Positions 1 to 9,589 are shown, counted from the stretch's first letter. The stretch is 64,000 nt of DNA from Polyangia bacterium (GCA_036268875.1 DATATI010000010.1:1-64000); one strand, 5' to 3'. Notes: generated by a model not told the origin, from the letters alone. Translations and numbers: made by a program.

Positions 1-1
1 G

Positions 2-517
2 ATCCCGGAGCACGATCTGCGCGTCCTCATCGTGCGCGACGTCGACGTGCCGGCCTACGTCGAGCACGGGGCCGCCGATTTCGGCATCTCGGGGCGCGAC
101 GTGCTCGAGGAGCAAGATCGCGATCTCTACGATCCGCTCGATCTGGGCATCGGGCGTTGTCGCATGGTCGTCGCCGAGCCGGAGGATCGCCCGGTCGACG
201 AGCGCGCGCAGGTCCACCTGCGCTACGCCACCAAGTTCCCCGAGATCACCCGCCGCCACCTGCAGGCGCGCGGGACCGTGGCCGAGATCATCAAGCTCTA
301 CGGATCGATCGAGATCGCGCCGCTGGTCGGCCTGGCCGATCGGATCGTCGATCTGGTGTCGTCGGGCGAGACGTTGCGCCAGCACAACCTGATCGAGGTG
401 GAGACCATCCTCGAGGTCAGCGCGCGGGTCTGCGTGGGACGCGCGGCGGCCAAGCTGCACGGCGACCGCATCGACGAGATCCTGGCACGGCTGCGCCGCG
501 TCTGCTCGGCCGCGTAG
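2..517 (+). CDS. hisG: ATP phosphoribosyltransferase, short form (5' truncated by window)
   Basis: HisG catalyses the first step of histidine synthesis, joining ATP and PRPP. The frame is open from base 2 with no start, so the N-terminus lies upstream of the window; 171 residues are visible. Recognisable family segments are [26 protein letters not shown], and the PRPP-binding region [22 protein letters not shown] followed by [14 protein letters not shown]. The protein stops about 40 residues after this region, so it lacks the C-terminal regulatory domain of long HisG. Short-form enzymes need the HisRS-like partner HisZ, which is not in the window. The identification is firm; the dependence on HisZ is inferred from family knowledge. 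Confidence 0.95.
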   Translation: MPEHDLRVLIVRDVDVPAYVEHGAADFGISGRDVLEEQDRDLYDPLDLGIGRCRMVVAEPEDRPVDERAQVHLRYATKFPEITRRHLQARGTVAEIIKLYGSIEIAPLVGLADRIVDLVSSGETLRQHNLIEVETILEVSARVCVGRAAAKLHGDRIDEILARLRRVCSAA

Positions 518-618
518 CGCCACCGGTCGGCCTGCCGCAACCCTCCCAACGCCGGCAATCTATCGTCGCCCTCAGTTAGGCGCAAGTAGCTGATATTTAA
601 GCCACAACGTGAGATTCA

Positions 619-670
619 TTGGCACTCTCGGTGGTCGCCTGCTTGACAGCCGGGCCTCGGTGTTTAAGTC
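619..670 (+). promoter_or_regulatory. Weak promoter/degenerate CIRCE-like sequence before fmdB-groESL
   Basis: TTGACA at 643-648 resembles a -35 box; the best downstream match is the T/A-rich TTTAAG at 663-668, only 14 bases away, which is a poor sigma70 fit. It overlaps TTGGCACTC (619-627), an 8/9 match to the left half of the HrcA operator CIRCE. The right half expected nine bases later matches only 5/9. The 162-base gap after hisG holds no gene. It is a candidate control region only. Confidence 0.25.
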
Positions 671-679
671 TTGCGGCGC

Positions 680-982
680 ATGCCGATCTACGAATACGCC
701 TGCGCCGCCTGCGGACATCAGTTCGAGGAGTGGCAGAAGATGAGCGACAAGCCCATCAAGACCTGTCCGAAATGCAAAGCCAAGAAGGTGGAGAAGCTCA
801 TCAGCCACACCTCCTTCAAGCTCAAGGGCGGCGGTTGGTACTCGGACCTCTACGCCGGTCCCAAGCCGAACGGCGCCAAGGACCAGGGGTCATCCAAGGA
901 TTCCACCAGTAAGGAAGCCGCCACGGCTTCCAGCTCGACCAACAAGTCGAGCACCGAAACCAAGAAGTCCGAGGCTGCCTGA
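680..982 (+). CDS. FmdB-family zinc ribbon protein
   Basis: A 100-residue protein beginning [16 protein letters not shown], the hallmark N-terminus of the FmdB/CxxC_CxxC_SSSS family. Two CxxC pairs (CAAC near residue 9 and CPKC near residue 34) form a small zinc ribbon; the remainder is a Lys/Ser/Thr-rich hydrophilic tail. The ATG at 680 is preferred to an upstream in-frame TTG at 671 because the family starts with MP-Y-Y. No biochemical role is established for most members; some are named putative regulators. It lies 47 bases before groES in the same direction, so it probably shares a transcript with the chaperonin genes. Confidence 0.85.
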   Translation: MPIYEYACAACGHQFEEWQKMSDKPIKTCPKCKAKKVEKLISHTSFKLKGGGWYSDLYAGPKPNGAKDQGSSKDSTSKEAATASSSTNKSSTETKKSEAA

Positions 983-1029
983 TTCGGGCGGCCCACCACG
1001 ACGACCACGACTCGAGAAGGAGAACCGAT

Positions 1030-1317
1030 ATGAAGATCAGACCTCTGTATGACCGTATCCTCGTCAAGCGCATCGAAGAGCAGGCCAAGACCGCCGGTGG
1101 GCTTTTCATCCCCGACACGGCCAAAGAGAAGCCGATGGAGGCCGTCATCGTGGCCGTCGGCAACGGCAAGATCCAAGAGGACGGCTCGCTACGCAAGCTC
1201 GAGGTGAAGGCCGGCGAGAAGATCCTCTTCTCCAAGTACTCGGGCAACGAGATCAAGATCGACGGCACCGATCATCTCATCCTCCGCGAGGACGACATCC
1301 TCGCGGTGATTGATTAA
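1030..1317 (+). CDS. groES: Co-chaperonin GroES
   Basis: This is the 95-residue cytosolic co-chaperonin that caps GroEL, with normal family length. The N-terminus [17 protein letters not shown], the mobile-loop region [17 protein letters not shown] and the C-terminal segment [12 protein letters not shown] are all typical. The ribosome site GAGAAGGAG ends about six bases before the ATG. groEL follows 130 bases later; that gap contains a perfect hairpin and a dispersed repeat element, so the two chaperonin genes may not be expressed in strict 1:1 proportion. No good CIRCE operator lies directly in front of groES. Confidence 0.98.
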   Translation: MKIRPLYDRILVKRIEEQAKTAGGLFIPDTAKEKPMEAVIVAVGNGKIQEDGSLRKLEVKAGEKILFSKYSGNEIKIDGTDHLILREDDILAVID

Positions 1318-1319
1318 GT

Positions 1320-1383
1320 TCGGGACCCTGGGAGGGTCCCGCGCCCCCCGCGATGAGTCCCGCCGGGCAAAGCCCGCCGGCAC
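1320..1383 (-). repeat. Two-hairpin intergenic element, copy 1 (after groES)
   Basis: Directly after the groES stop is a perfect 8-bp hairpin, GGGACCCT/AGGGTCCC with a GGG loop (1322-1340), and then a second stem built on GGGC-AAA-GCCC (about 1363-1380). No T-run follows either stem, so this is not a standard intrinsic terminator. Read on the minus strand, the order GGGCTTTGCCC, GC-rich spacer, variable hairpin matches the copies after recQ, the TSP3-OmpA gene and frr. Relative to its host gene, orientation is the same in all four copies. Confidence 0.65.
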
Positions 1384-1411
1384 TCGACGCGATCAACCTT
1401 CTAAGTTTTGA

Positions 1412-3103
<1,692 letters not shown>

Positions 3104-3129
3104 AGCGCTCGCTTCGCTCGCTAGTTGGG

Positions 3130-3163
3130 ACGGGAGGTCGTGGTGAACGGCCTCCCGTTTTTT
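3130..3163 (+). terminator. Intrinsic terminator of groEL
   Basis: ACGGGAGG (3130-3137) pairs perfectly with CCTCCCGT (3151-3158) across a 13-base loop and is followed by six T residues (3158-3163). It lies 27 bases past the groEL stop and abuts the convergent cyaY stop. A nearby CGCTCGCTTCGCTCGC palindrome (about 3106-3122) resembles the sequence just after the TSP3-OmpA stop. Confidence 0.9.
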
Positions 3164-3511
3164 CTATTTGGGGCGGGCGATGGTGATCGAGACCTTGGCG
3201 GTGTTGAAGGTGGTCTCTTCGATCAGCGTCAGGGCGTCGATCTGCTGGCCCCGATCGTCGAGCCAACGCTGGCCGGCTTGCTCGTAGTCGAAGTGCCAGG
3301 CGCGGTCGCGGAAGGCCACCCACAACTGTCGCGGCGATGGTTGCGGGGTCAGCATGAAGCGCTGGTTGCCGGCGAAGGTGATGGTCAGCGTGCCCTGGCT
3401 GATGCTGACCTCGGCGACATCGGGGTCGACCGACTCGAACGCGCGGTCGATGCGCGCGAAGGTGTCGTCCAGGATGTGGCGGTAGGTTTTCTCGTCGAGC
3501 GGCGGGGCCAT
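3164..3511 (-). CDS. cyaY: Frataxin-like iron donor protein CyaY
   Basis: A 115-residue protein with the frataxin fold signature: an acidic first helix (HILDDTFARIDRAFESVDPD) followed by beta strands GTLTITFAGN, FMLTPQPSPRQLWVAF, WHFDYEQAGQRWLDD and a final helix containing LIEE. This aligns with CyaY along its length. Family members bind iron and modulate Fe-S cluster assembly on the IscS complex in the cytosol. The ATG at 3511 lies two bases after the stop of the upstream protease gene, with a GGAG about ten bases upstream, so the two are translationally coupled. The longer frame reaching 3820 overlaps the protease and was rejected. No isc genes are in view. Confidence 0.85.
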   Translation of the reverse strand: MAPPLDEKTYRHILDDTFARIDRAFESVDPDVAEVSISQGTLTITFAGNQRFMLTPQPSPRQLWVAFRDRAWHFDYEQAGQRWLDDRGQQIDALTLIEETTFNTAKVSITIARPK

Positions 3512-3513
3512 GG

Positions 3514-4953
3514 TTATCTCCGGCTGATCGCGGTCCAGAAGTCGAAGCCGGACCGTCGGATCAGCACCGGTACGGTAGCACCGGGATTGAAGCCGCGCAG
3601 AGCGTTCGGCACGTCCTTGGCCGCGTGCACTGGTTCGCTGCCGATGCGCAGGACGATGTCGCCCACGCGCACGCCGGCCTGCGCAGCGGAGCCGTGGTCG
3701 GAAAGGCGCGCGATGGTCACGCCGCGCCCGCCCGGCAGACCGCCGGCCTGGCTTGGCGGCACCTCGGTCACGTCGAAGTCGTTCTCTGCGGACGTGGCCA
3801 CCTCGCGCGGGCGGTTGCACGCGGACGGGTGCGGCGCCGGCGCGCGCAAGGCGGCCAGGCGCGGGATGGCCTCCTTTTCCAGGTGTTTTCCGGCGCGCAG
3901 AAGGCCGATCTTCACCCGCGTTCCGGGCAGACTAAGCTGGGCGTCAATCTTCAAATCTTCGCTGGTGGCCACGTCGGCGCCGTTCCAGGTGACCACCACG
4001 TCGCCCGGCTCAAGGCCGGCGGTCTCGGCCGGCGAAGCCGCACCGACGCTGGCGATCAACGCCCCGCGCGCCGACGGTAGCTTAAACGCCGCTTCCAGCG
4101 CTGAATCGATCGGCTGGGCATCGATGCCGAGATACGATCGCGGCGCGCTGCCTTTGTCGCGCAGCCGCGGCAAGATCGCCTTGGCCATGTTGATGGGAAT
4201 GGCAAAGCCGATCCCTTGCGCCGGCTGCAGAGGATGGCCGGCCCAGAACGCCGCGCTGACGCCGATCACCGCGCCGCTGGAATCAATCAGCGGACCGCCA
4301 GAATTTCCCAGATTGATCGACGCATCGGTCTGGATGAAGAACGAATAGATCTCCTGCTGCGGTGATTCGTGCAGCGATGCCCGATCGACGACGCGCTCCT
4401 TGGCCGAGACGATGCCGGCGGTGACGCTGTGGTTGAAGCCGTACGGGTTGCCGATGGCCACCACGGTTTCGCCGACCCGCACGGCGTCTGAATCGCCCAG
4501 CGTCAGCACCGGCAGCGGCATGGGCGCGTCGATCTTGATGAGGGCGATGTCCATGGCCGCGTCGGCGCCCACCACGCAGGCCGGCAGCTCGCGTCCGTCG
4601 TAAAGGCGCACGCGCAGGTCGGCGGCGCCGCGCACGACGTGCTCGTTGCTGACCAGATAGCCGTCCTTGCTGATGAGAAACCCGGTGCCGATTGATGTCC
4701 TCGGGCCCGAACCGCCGCCGTCGGCGGCCCGCTCGCCGTCGGTGGCGGTGCTTTCGTCGACCGTCCCGCGCACGTGCACCACCGCCGGCCTCGCCCGATC
4801 GGCCAGATCTGGCAGCGCCAGCACCGGCCCGCGTTTTTTGGGAGCGCTGGTCCACATGGTACCGGGATCTGCGGTTGCTCGCGCTGGCGCCAGGCTCAAG
4901 CCGAGCGCGCCGCCGACCAACACCATTCCGATCCGCAGCACTTTGATTCGCAT
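3514..4953 (-). CDS. HtrA/DegP-type periplasmic serine protease with two PDZ domains
   Basis: This 479-residue S1C protease has a signal peptide (hydrophobic residues 8-22, cleavage near ARATA). The trypsin-like domain carries the triad His105 (SNEHV), Asp135 (MDIALI) and Ser218 (GNSGGP). PDZ1 lies near residues 275-360 and PDZ2 near 395-475. DegP relatives degrade or refold damaged periplasmic and outer-membrane proteins. The start is an ATG with no in-frame upstream candidate that extends the signal peptide. It is coupled to the downstream cyaY, an unusual partner for an envelope protease. All key catalytic residues are present, so it is probably active. Confidence 0.93.
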   Translation of the reverse strand: MRIKVLRIGMVLVGGALGLSLAPARATADPGTMWTSAPKKRGPVLALPDLADRARPAVVHVRGTVDESTATDGERAADGGGSGPRTSIGTGFLISKDGYLVSNEHVVRGAADLRVRLYDGRELPACVVGADAAMDIALIKIDAPMPLPVLTLGDSDAVRVGETVVAIGNPYGFNHSVTAGIVSAKERVVDRASLHESPQQEIYSFFIQTDASINLGNSGGPLIDSSGAVIGVSAAFWAGHPLQPAQGIGFAIPINMAKAILPRLRDKGSAPRSYLGIDAQPIDSALEAAFKLPSARGALIASVGAASPAETAGLEPGDVVVTWNGADVATSEDLKIDAQLSLPGTRVKIGLLRAGKHLEKEAIPRLAALRAPAPHPSACNRPREVATSAENDFDVTEVPPSQAGGLPGGRGVTIARLSDHGSAAQAGVRVGDIVLRIGSEPVHAAKDVPNALRGFNPGATVPVLIRRSGFDFWTAISRR

Positions 4954-5015
4954 GCCCAGGCGGTGAAGCGTACCTCATGTTGGCCGCGCGCGATCAGCGC
5001 GGCGACGGGCGCCGT

Positions 5016-5372
5016 TTACTGACGGGCGCCGGTGCGTTCAGCGCTGCCCAGCAGACGGCGCAGCTTCTGGCGATCAGCGGAGGACAGCTTTTCCTGCGGC
5101 GGTCCGGCGTCGGGCGGCGCGCTCGCCGATGCCTCGGCGACGGCGTGCTCGGCGGTCTTGGCCTCCGGGTCGGGGGCGCCAGCGATGCGGCGGCGGACGT
5201 CGTCCACCAGCGGTTTCGCCGACTGCTTGGTTCCTTCAAGCAGATCTTGAGATTCCTTGGTGTGGCTGATGGCCTGCAAGTGACCGAACAGGGTGTGCGA
5301 TCCCAACGTCACCGTCGAGCCGAACCAGGCGATGGCCACCAGCAACGCCAGGCCAAGCAGGAACTTCAGCAT
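5016..5372 (-). CDS. Small membrane-anchored hypothetical protein
   Basis: About 118 residues with one N-terminal hydrophobic segment (LKFLLGLALLVAIAWFG, residues 2-18), then a soluble, charged tail rich in Ala, Pro, Glu and Lys with helical character (SADRQKLRRLLGS). It is probably a single-pass inner-membrane protein with a periplasmic or cytosolic tail. The ATG at 5372 is chosen over a TTG three codons upstream. It lies 62 bases upstream of the protease gene in the same direction, so it may share its transcript. No family was recognised. Confidence 0.6.
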   Translation of the reverse strand: MLKFLLGLALLVAIAWFGSTVTLGSHTLFGHLQAISHTKESQDLLEGTKQSAKPLVDDVRRRIAGAPDPEAKTAEHAVAEASASAPPDAGPPQEKLSSADRQKLRRLLGSAERTGARQ

Positions 5373-5386
5373 GAGCAGCAACCGTT

Positions 5387-5596
5387 CTAAAGCACGACGC
5401 TGCGGCCGGCGCGAAAGACGATCTGACCCGACGCCGGCACGTCATCGGCCGAGCGCAGGCGGCGATGAAACCCCGCCACCGGGCCGCGCCGTCGCTTCGG
5501 CGAGCGAAGGATCGCCACCTTGGAGATGCGGTTTGTGCGTGTGGAACCAAAGCTGGAGACTTCGCCCATCATGAAGACCACCTGACTCATCTTCAT
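5387..5596 (-). CDS. Small basic hypothetical protein
   Basis: A 69-residue frame whose third codon positions are mostly G or C, as expected for a real gene here. The product is Arg-rich in the middle (ILRSPKRRRGPVAGFHRRLR), with no membrane segment or recognised motif. It sits 14 bases upstream of the small membrane-protein gene in the same direction. No clear ribosome-binding site is visible. It could be a regulator fragment or a small ribosome- or nucleic-acid-binding protein, but nothing in the sequence proves this. Confidence 0.4.
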   Translation of the reverse strand: MKMSQVVFMMGEVSSFGSTRTNRISKVAILRSPKRRRGPVAGFHRRLRSADDVPASGQIVFRAGRSVVL

Positions 5597-5724
5597 CGCG
5601 GGAACAAACCCGTCAAATTTTTTTCGCTACAAAGTTGCCAGCAGTTCAGCAGCGTTCCTCGAAACGCGATGAGGTTTTTGGCGGGCCCGCGCTGGCGCCG
5701 GAGAGAGGTTTTGTGGCGTCCGTA

Positions 5725-5730
5725 TATAAT
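5725..5730 (+). promoter_or_regulatory. Consensus -10 hexamer TATAAT placed for a leaderless transcript
   Basis: A perfect TATAAT inside an AT-rich patch (GTATATAATG) ends six bases before the GTG at 5737. Normal -10 to start-site spacing would place transcription initiation at or next to that GTG. No good -35 hexamer is found 16-18 bases upstream. No Shine-Dalgarno sequence fits between the box and the GTG. Confidence 0.45.
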
Positions 5731-5736
5731 GCTGGC

Positions 5737-6666
5737 GTGGCCGCTCCCGCACCGCCCGCGCGTCCGTCTGGCTCGGCGCCTGGTACACCAGCGTCACCCG
5801 AGGCCGGCCGGTTGGTCGACCTTTATATCGTGGGCGGCGAGAGCCCCGATCCCAACGTGCAGCTCAAGCTGGCCACCCTGATCGCGTCGCGCTATCGGGT
5901 GGCGGCGCCGGCGGTGGCTGACGGACTTTCCGGCGGCGCCTGCCTGGTTGGCACCCGCCTGGCCGACAGCGCGGCCAAGAAACTCTCCGACGAACTGCGC
6001 GATCTCGGCGCCATCAGCAAGATTCAGCCGGCTGGCGTGCCATTGCGCTTGACCATCAAGCGCACCCTCGACAGTGAGGGCCGCATCATCGGCGGCACCA
6101 ACCCCGAATCATTCGATCACGTGTCATCGGTGTCCAGCCCCATGCAGCTGGTCGAGATGGGCGAGCGGATCGAGACCGCTGTGCGCAAAGCGCCGTCGGC
6201 GGTGACCAAGCCGAAGACCGGCCCCGAGATCGTACGCTGCCCGATCCACGGCCTGAATTACGATCGAACCAAAGCGTCCGGCTGTATGCGCTGCCTGCAG
6301 CCCGCCCGCGACGTGGCCCGAGCGATTGAAGAGCGCCAGGCCGGCTGGGGCGACGTGCGCTCGAACCCGGTCAAGCGGGCGGCGGCGGGCCTGGCGGTGG
6401 CGGTGCTGGTCGGCCTTTTACCGGCGGCTTATTACGCCCGCGGTATCAACGGCGCCGAGGTCAAAAGCCTGCGCGCCCGCCAGGCCGAGCTGTCCGAACA
6501 GCTGGGCACCAAAGCGGTCACCGACGAGTACGACTCCCTGGACGCCAGCATCGACCAGGTGCGCAGCCGCGGCCTGCGGCGCACGATGGCGCTTTGGATC
6601 GTGGTCAGCGGCGTGGTGGGTGTGGCCTGGTCGCGCCTGGCCGGCCCACGCGACGCCAGCGACTGA
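5737..6666 (+). CDS. Hypothetical membrane protein with Cys/His zinc-knuckle motif
   Basis: About 309 residues from the GTG at 5737; the frame is open further upstream but without plausible starts. After a Pro/Ala-rich N-terminus, the cytosolic part contains a Cys/His cluster, CPIHGLNYDRTKASGCMRC (about residues 168-186), that could bind zinc. Two hydrophobic segments follow (AAAGLAVAVLVGLLPAAYY, about 211-229, and MALWIVVSGVVGVAW near the C-terminus), separated by a predicted coiled-coil (SLRARQAELSEQLG). No family is recognised. The GTG is chosen because a consensus TATAAT is positioned for a leaderless message there. Confidence 0.7.
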   Translation: MAAPAPPARPSGSAPGTPASPEAGRLVDLYIVGGESPDPNVQLKLATLIASRYRVAAPAVADGLSGGACLVGTRLADSAAKKLSDELRDLGAISKIQPAGVPLRLTIKRTLDSEGRIIGGTNPESFDHVSSVSSPMQLVEMGERIETAVRKAPSAVTKPKTGPEIVRCPIHGLNYDRTKASGCMRCLQPARDVARAIEERQAGWGDVRSNPVKRAAAGLAVAVLVGLLPAAYYARGINGAEVKSLRARQAELSEQLGTKAVTDEYDSLDASIDQVRSRGLRRTMALWIVVSGVVGVAWSRLAGPRDASD

Positions 6667-6702
6667 GGACCGCCGACAGCGCGAAGCTGCCAGCGCGTCC
6701 GC

Positions 6703-7503
6703 TCAGTCGTTGGGGTTGGACGGGACCAGCTCGGCGCCGGTCTCTCTTTCCAGCGCCTCCAGCTTTTTCCGTCGCCCCCGTTCGATGGCCCAGACGATCA
6801 GGATCGACACCTGGTAGAGGCCAAACAGCGGGCCGGCCATCAACACTTGCGACAGGACGTCCGGACTGGGCGTCAGCACGCCGCCCACCACCGCGGACAG
6901 AATCAGCGCGTAGCGGTTGAATCGCCACAGGCTGCGCGCCGTGATGAGGCCGATCCACCCCAGCACCGCCAGCACCACCGGCAGTTCGAACGCGGCGCCG
7001 CAGCCGAGAAGCATGGCCAGCATGAAGCCGACCACCTCGTTCATCATGATGGTGGGCTCGATCTGCATGTTGCCGATCTGCTCGGCGAACGACAGCATGT
7101 ACGCCAGGGCCGGCGTGCACAGAACGAAATACCCGAACAGGGCGCCGCCGATGAAGCAAGCGGCGGTGGCCATGGTGACCACCAGGGCCATGCGCTTTTC
7201 TTTTTTGTATAGACCGGGGGCGATGAACTTCCACAGCTCCCAGAAGATCAGCGGGCTGCTGAACAACAGCGCCCCATACATCGCGAGCTTGGTGTAGACC
7301 CAGAACGGTTCGGTCGGACTGGCGAAGTGGAAGACCACGTCCTTGCCGGGCAGGGCCATCCGCCAGGCGTTCTGGGCAGGTCGGGTGAGGACGTCGAAGT
7401 ACTTCTTCACGAAGACGAACGACACGCACATCACGACCAAGAACACGATGGCCGAATTGCGCAACCGGGTGCGCAGCTCGGAGATGTGTTCGAAGAACGA
7501 CAT
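6703..7503 (-). CDS. tatC: Twin-arginine translocase subunit TatC
   Basis: This 266-residue polytopic inner-membrane protein is the Tat receptor that binds twin-arginine signal peptides. It begins with the family N-terminus FFEHISELRTRLRNS and has the conserved FWxYTKLAMYGALL, LYKKEK and VVGGVLTPSPDVLSQ segments, with six hydrophobic spans as expected. GAGGGA lies a few bases before the ATG. It is downstream of and in the same direction as the TatA/B gene, 120 bases away, so the two probably form one operon. Confidence 0.97.
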   Translation of the reverse strand: MSFFEHISELRTRLRNSAIVFLVVMCVSFVFVKKYFDVLTRPAQNAWRMALPGKDVVFHFASPTEPFWVYTKLAMYGALLFSSPLIFWELWKFIAPGLYKKEKRMALVVTMATAACFIGGALFGYFVLCTPALAYMLSFAEQIGNMQIEPTIMMNEVVGFMLAMLLGCGAAFELPVVLAVLGWIGLITARSLWRFNRYALILSAVVGGVLTPSPDVLSQVLMAGPLFGLYQVSILIVWAIERGRRKKLEALERETGAELVPSNPND

Positions 7504-7623
7504 GCGTCCCTCGGAGGCGTCGGCCTTCAGTTGCTCCGGGGTTCGGACGGCTTCTTGGTCTTCGGTGCTCAGGTGAATTCCTTGCTCCGGAAGGCGGTCA
7601 ACGGGGTGGTAGCGGCGAAAACG

Positions 7624-8421
7624 CTAGGTCGGCTTCTTGTCGTCGTCGGGCTGGGCGGCGGGGCCAACGGGGGGTGGGACGGCGCCGGGCACCTTGTTGG
7701 TGGCCGACGGTGCCGGTGGCGGCGGGGGAAAAATCGACGGGACATTTCCGCTGGGCAACAGATCGGCCTCGGTCAGGGCCTGTGTGGCGTCGTGCTTGGC
7801 GGCAGAGGTGAACGGAGGGGTCACCCGGCGCGCTGCCGGCAACGGCAGACCCACCGGTCGCGTGGGCCGTGCGCCGTCGGCGAGCGTGGCGTCCGCGGGT
7901 GTCGGCGGCGGGCTGCCGGGCGGACCACCCGGGCTGCCATATCGGGCGGTGGCCCCGGTGGGCGGCACGCCTTGACCGCCTCGGGCGACGGTGCCGGGGG
8001 GCGGGGCGCTGACGTCGACGATCTTGTCGCCGACGGTGGCGTTGGCTGCGGCCAGCGGTGATTCTTGAATCACCGTGACGTCGTCGTTCGCCGACGATTC
8101 GGGGGCCGCCAACGCGGCCGCCGCTTTCTCCGCGTCGCTGACTTCCTGGGCCCGCCGGCGAATCTCTTCCATCTGTTGCTTGATCAGATCGCGGCGTTTC
8201 AGTTCGTCGGGGTGCAACGTGACGGCGTCGCGCAGCTCTTCGAAAGGCTTGCGAATGGCTTCGTCCAACTGGATTTCATTTTTGACGTCGGCGGTGGTCT
8301 TGCGAATTTCGCGGATCAACTTGCCAAGACCAGAGGCCAGCTCGGGCAGCTTTTTTGGACCAAGGAAGATCAGGGCCAGAAGCAGAATGACCGTGATCTC
8401 GCCCATGCCGAGGTTAAACAC
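7624..8421 (-). CDS. tatB: TatA/TatB-family translocase protein with long Pro-rich tail
   Basis: The protein opens MFNLGMGEITVILLLALIFLG, the single membrane helix of the TatA/B family, followed by the FLGPKKLPELASGLGK hinge and an amphipathic helix. The GTG at 8421 gives the TatB-like MFNLG start; an upstream TTG and an internal ATG are less likely. The Glu after MG in the helix and the long charged helix favour TatB over TatA. The C-terminal 150 residues are Pro/Ala/Gly-rich and unlike standard TatB, making the protein (265 residues) much longer than usual. No separate TatA is seen in the window, so it may serve both roles. Confidence 0.85.
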   Translation of the reverse strand: MFNLGMGEITVILLLALIFLGPKKLPELASGLGKLIREIRKTTADVKNEIQLDEAIRKPFEELRDAVTLHPDELKRRDLIKQQMEEIRRRAQEVSDAEKAAAALAAPESSANDDVTVIQESPLAAANATVGDKIVDVSAPPPGTVARGGQGVPPTGATARYGSPGGPPGSPPPTPADATLADGARPTRPVGLPLPAARRVTPPFTSAAKHDATQALTEADLLPSGNVPSIFPPPPPAPSATNKVPGAVPPPVGPAAQPDDDKKPT

Positions 8422-8500
8422 GATCAAATATTTAACTCAGATCGGCTGAAACGCACAACGCGCGCGCATTTTTCCGAAAGTCGTCGGCAGTTGACGTTTT

Positions 8501-9499
8501 CTAAAACAGCGCGATCTGCTGCGGCGGGCCAATTCGATAGGCAGCGACCTGGCGGCCGGCCAGGGCCGCTACCAGCTGATCGTCGGCGGCGTGGCGGACC
8601 GCCACTTCGCGCGCGCCCGTGCTGGCGATGTAATCCAGAACATCGACGAATCCACCGACGTTCGACAGGGGCACAGCCACGTCGGCGGGCAAGCGCCGGG
8701 CGGTGATCGGATCGGCGGCCCAACCGGAAGCAAGGATGGTGACCACCGCCGGCAGCGCCTTCAGCCGTCCGGCGTGGTGATCTTCGGGCGGCCACAGCAA
8801 AGCTTCGCCCGGTGCCAGCGGGCCGCCGAACCGGAGCAGCGGCGGCACCGGCGCGCCAGCATCGGCAAAGGCGGCGCGGGCGGCGATGACCTGCCGATGC
8901 GCGCGCACGGTGATGCCGGCCGCGACCAGGGTTTGCGCGACGTCCAGGGCCGGACCCAGCGGACGGGCCAGCACCACCGCCGCCTTGCCGTCCGCGCCGG
9001 CGGCCCGGACGTGGTCGCGCACCTTGGCCAGCGCATCGGCGTAAGGCGGAAACTGAAACTGCGGCTGGGCGAACGTCCCGTCCACGCAGAGCGCATCGGC
9101 CGTGCGAATGTCGGCGCCGGCGGCGATCGGGCCGGCGTAGACGATTCGTTGGTCGGCAACTTCACACAGCAGCGACGATGCGCCAGGCAGGTGGCCCGAC
9201 GGAAACAGCTCCAGGCGCAGGCCGCCGAGCACGAATGGACGCCCGAAGGCCGGGCAGAGCGTGTGCGGCCGCAGCCGCGCGCCTGCCGGGCCCAGCAGGG
9301 TCAGCGTCGCCTCGCTGGCCAGAATCTGACGGTGCCCGGCCCGCGGACTTGGCAGCAGACGGGCGGCGCGCGCGTCCAGCGCCGAGGCGTGCGACAGGAA
9401 AATCAGATCACTGCCGGCGCTGGCGTCGCACGCCAGGATCGAATCGCGCACGCGCACGCCGCCACGAAAGCTGAAGGTGGGCGCCGTCGATTTCGCCAC
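8501..9499 (-). CDS. Metallo-beta-lactamase/beta-CASP-fold exonuclease homologue, degenerate metal site
   Basis: A 332-residue protein (GTG start) whose segments line up with ligase-associated/mRNA 3'-end-processing-type exonucleases: LIFLSHASALDARAAR where active enzymes have SHAHSDHVAR; FPSGHLPGAS for the GH-x-x-GS/A loop; IVYAGPI for the usual GDY; ADALCVDGTF for the usual ESTFG. Only the first His of the HxHxDH motif is retained, and the later Asp is replaced by Pro. The fold assignment is good, but nuclease activity is doubtful. It lies 73 bases upstream of tatB in the same direction. It may have a binding or regulatory role. Confidence 0.65.
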   Translation of the reverse strand: MAKSTAPTFSFRGGVRVRDSILACDASAGSDLIFLSHASALDARAARLLPSPRAGHRQILASEATLTLLGPAGARLRPHTLCPAFGRPFVLGGLRLELFPSGHLPGASSLLCEVADQRIVYAGPIAAGADIRTADALCVDGTFAQPQFQFPPYADALAKVRDHVRAAGADGKAAVVLARPLGPALDVAQTLVAAGITVRAHRQVIAARAAFADAGAPVPPLLRFGGPLAPGEALLWPPEDHHAGRLKALPAVVTILASGWAADPITARRLPADVAVPLSNVGGFVDVLDYIASTGAREVAVRHAADDQLVAALAGRQVAAYRIGPPQQIALF

Positions 9500-9589
9500 G
9501 GTGCTGACTTATAGACGGTGGCGCAGACTTTCAGAAGGATGTTTCAGAAGTTGCCGCCGGAGGAACACCGCCTGTAAGCTGGCCGGGCC

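Noticed and set aside
619-645. Intact CIRCE operator
   Set aside because: Left half is 8/9, but the right half matches only 5/9, so it is listed only as degenerate.
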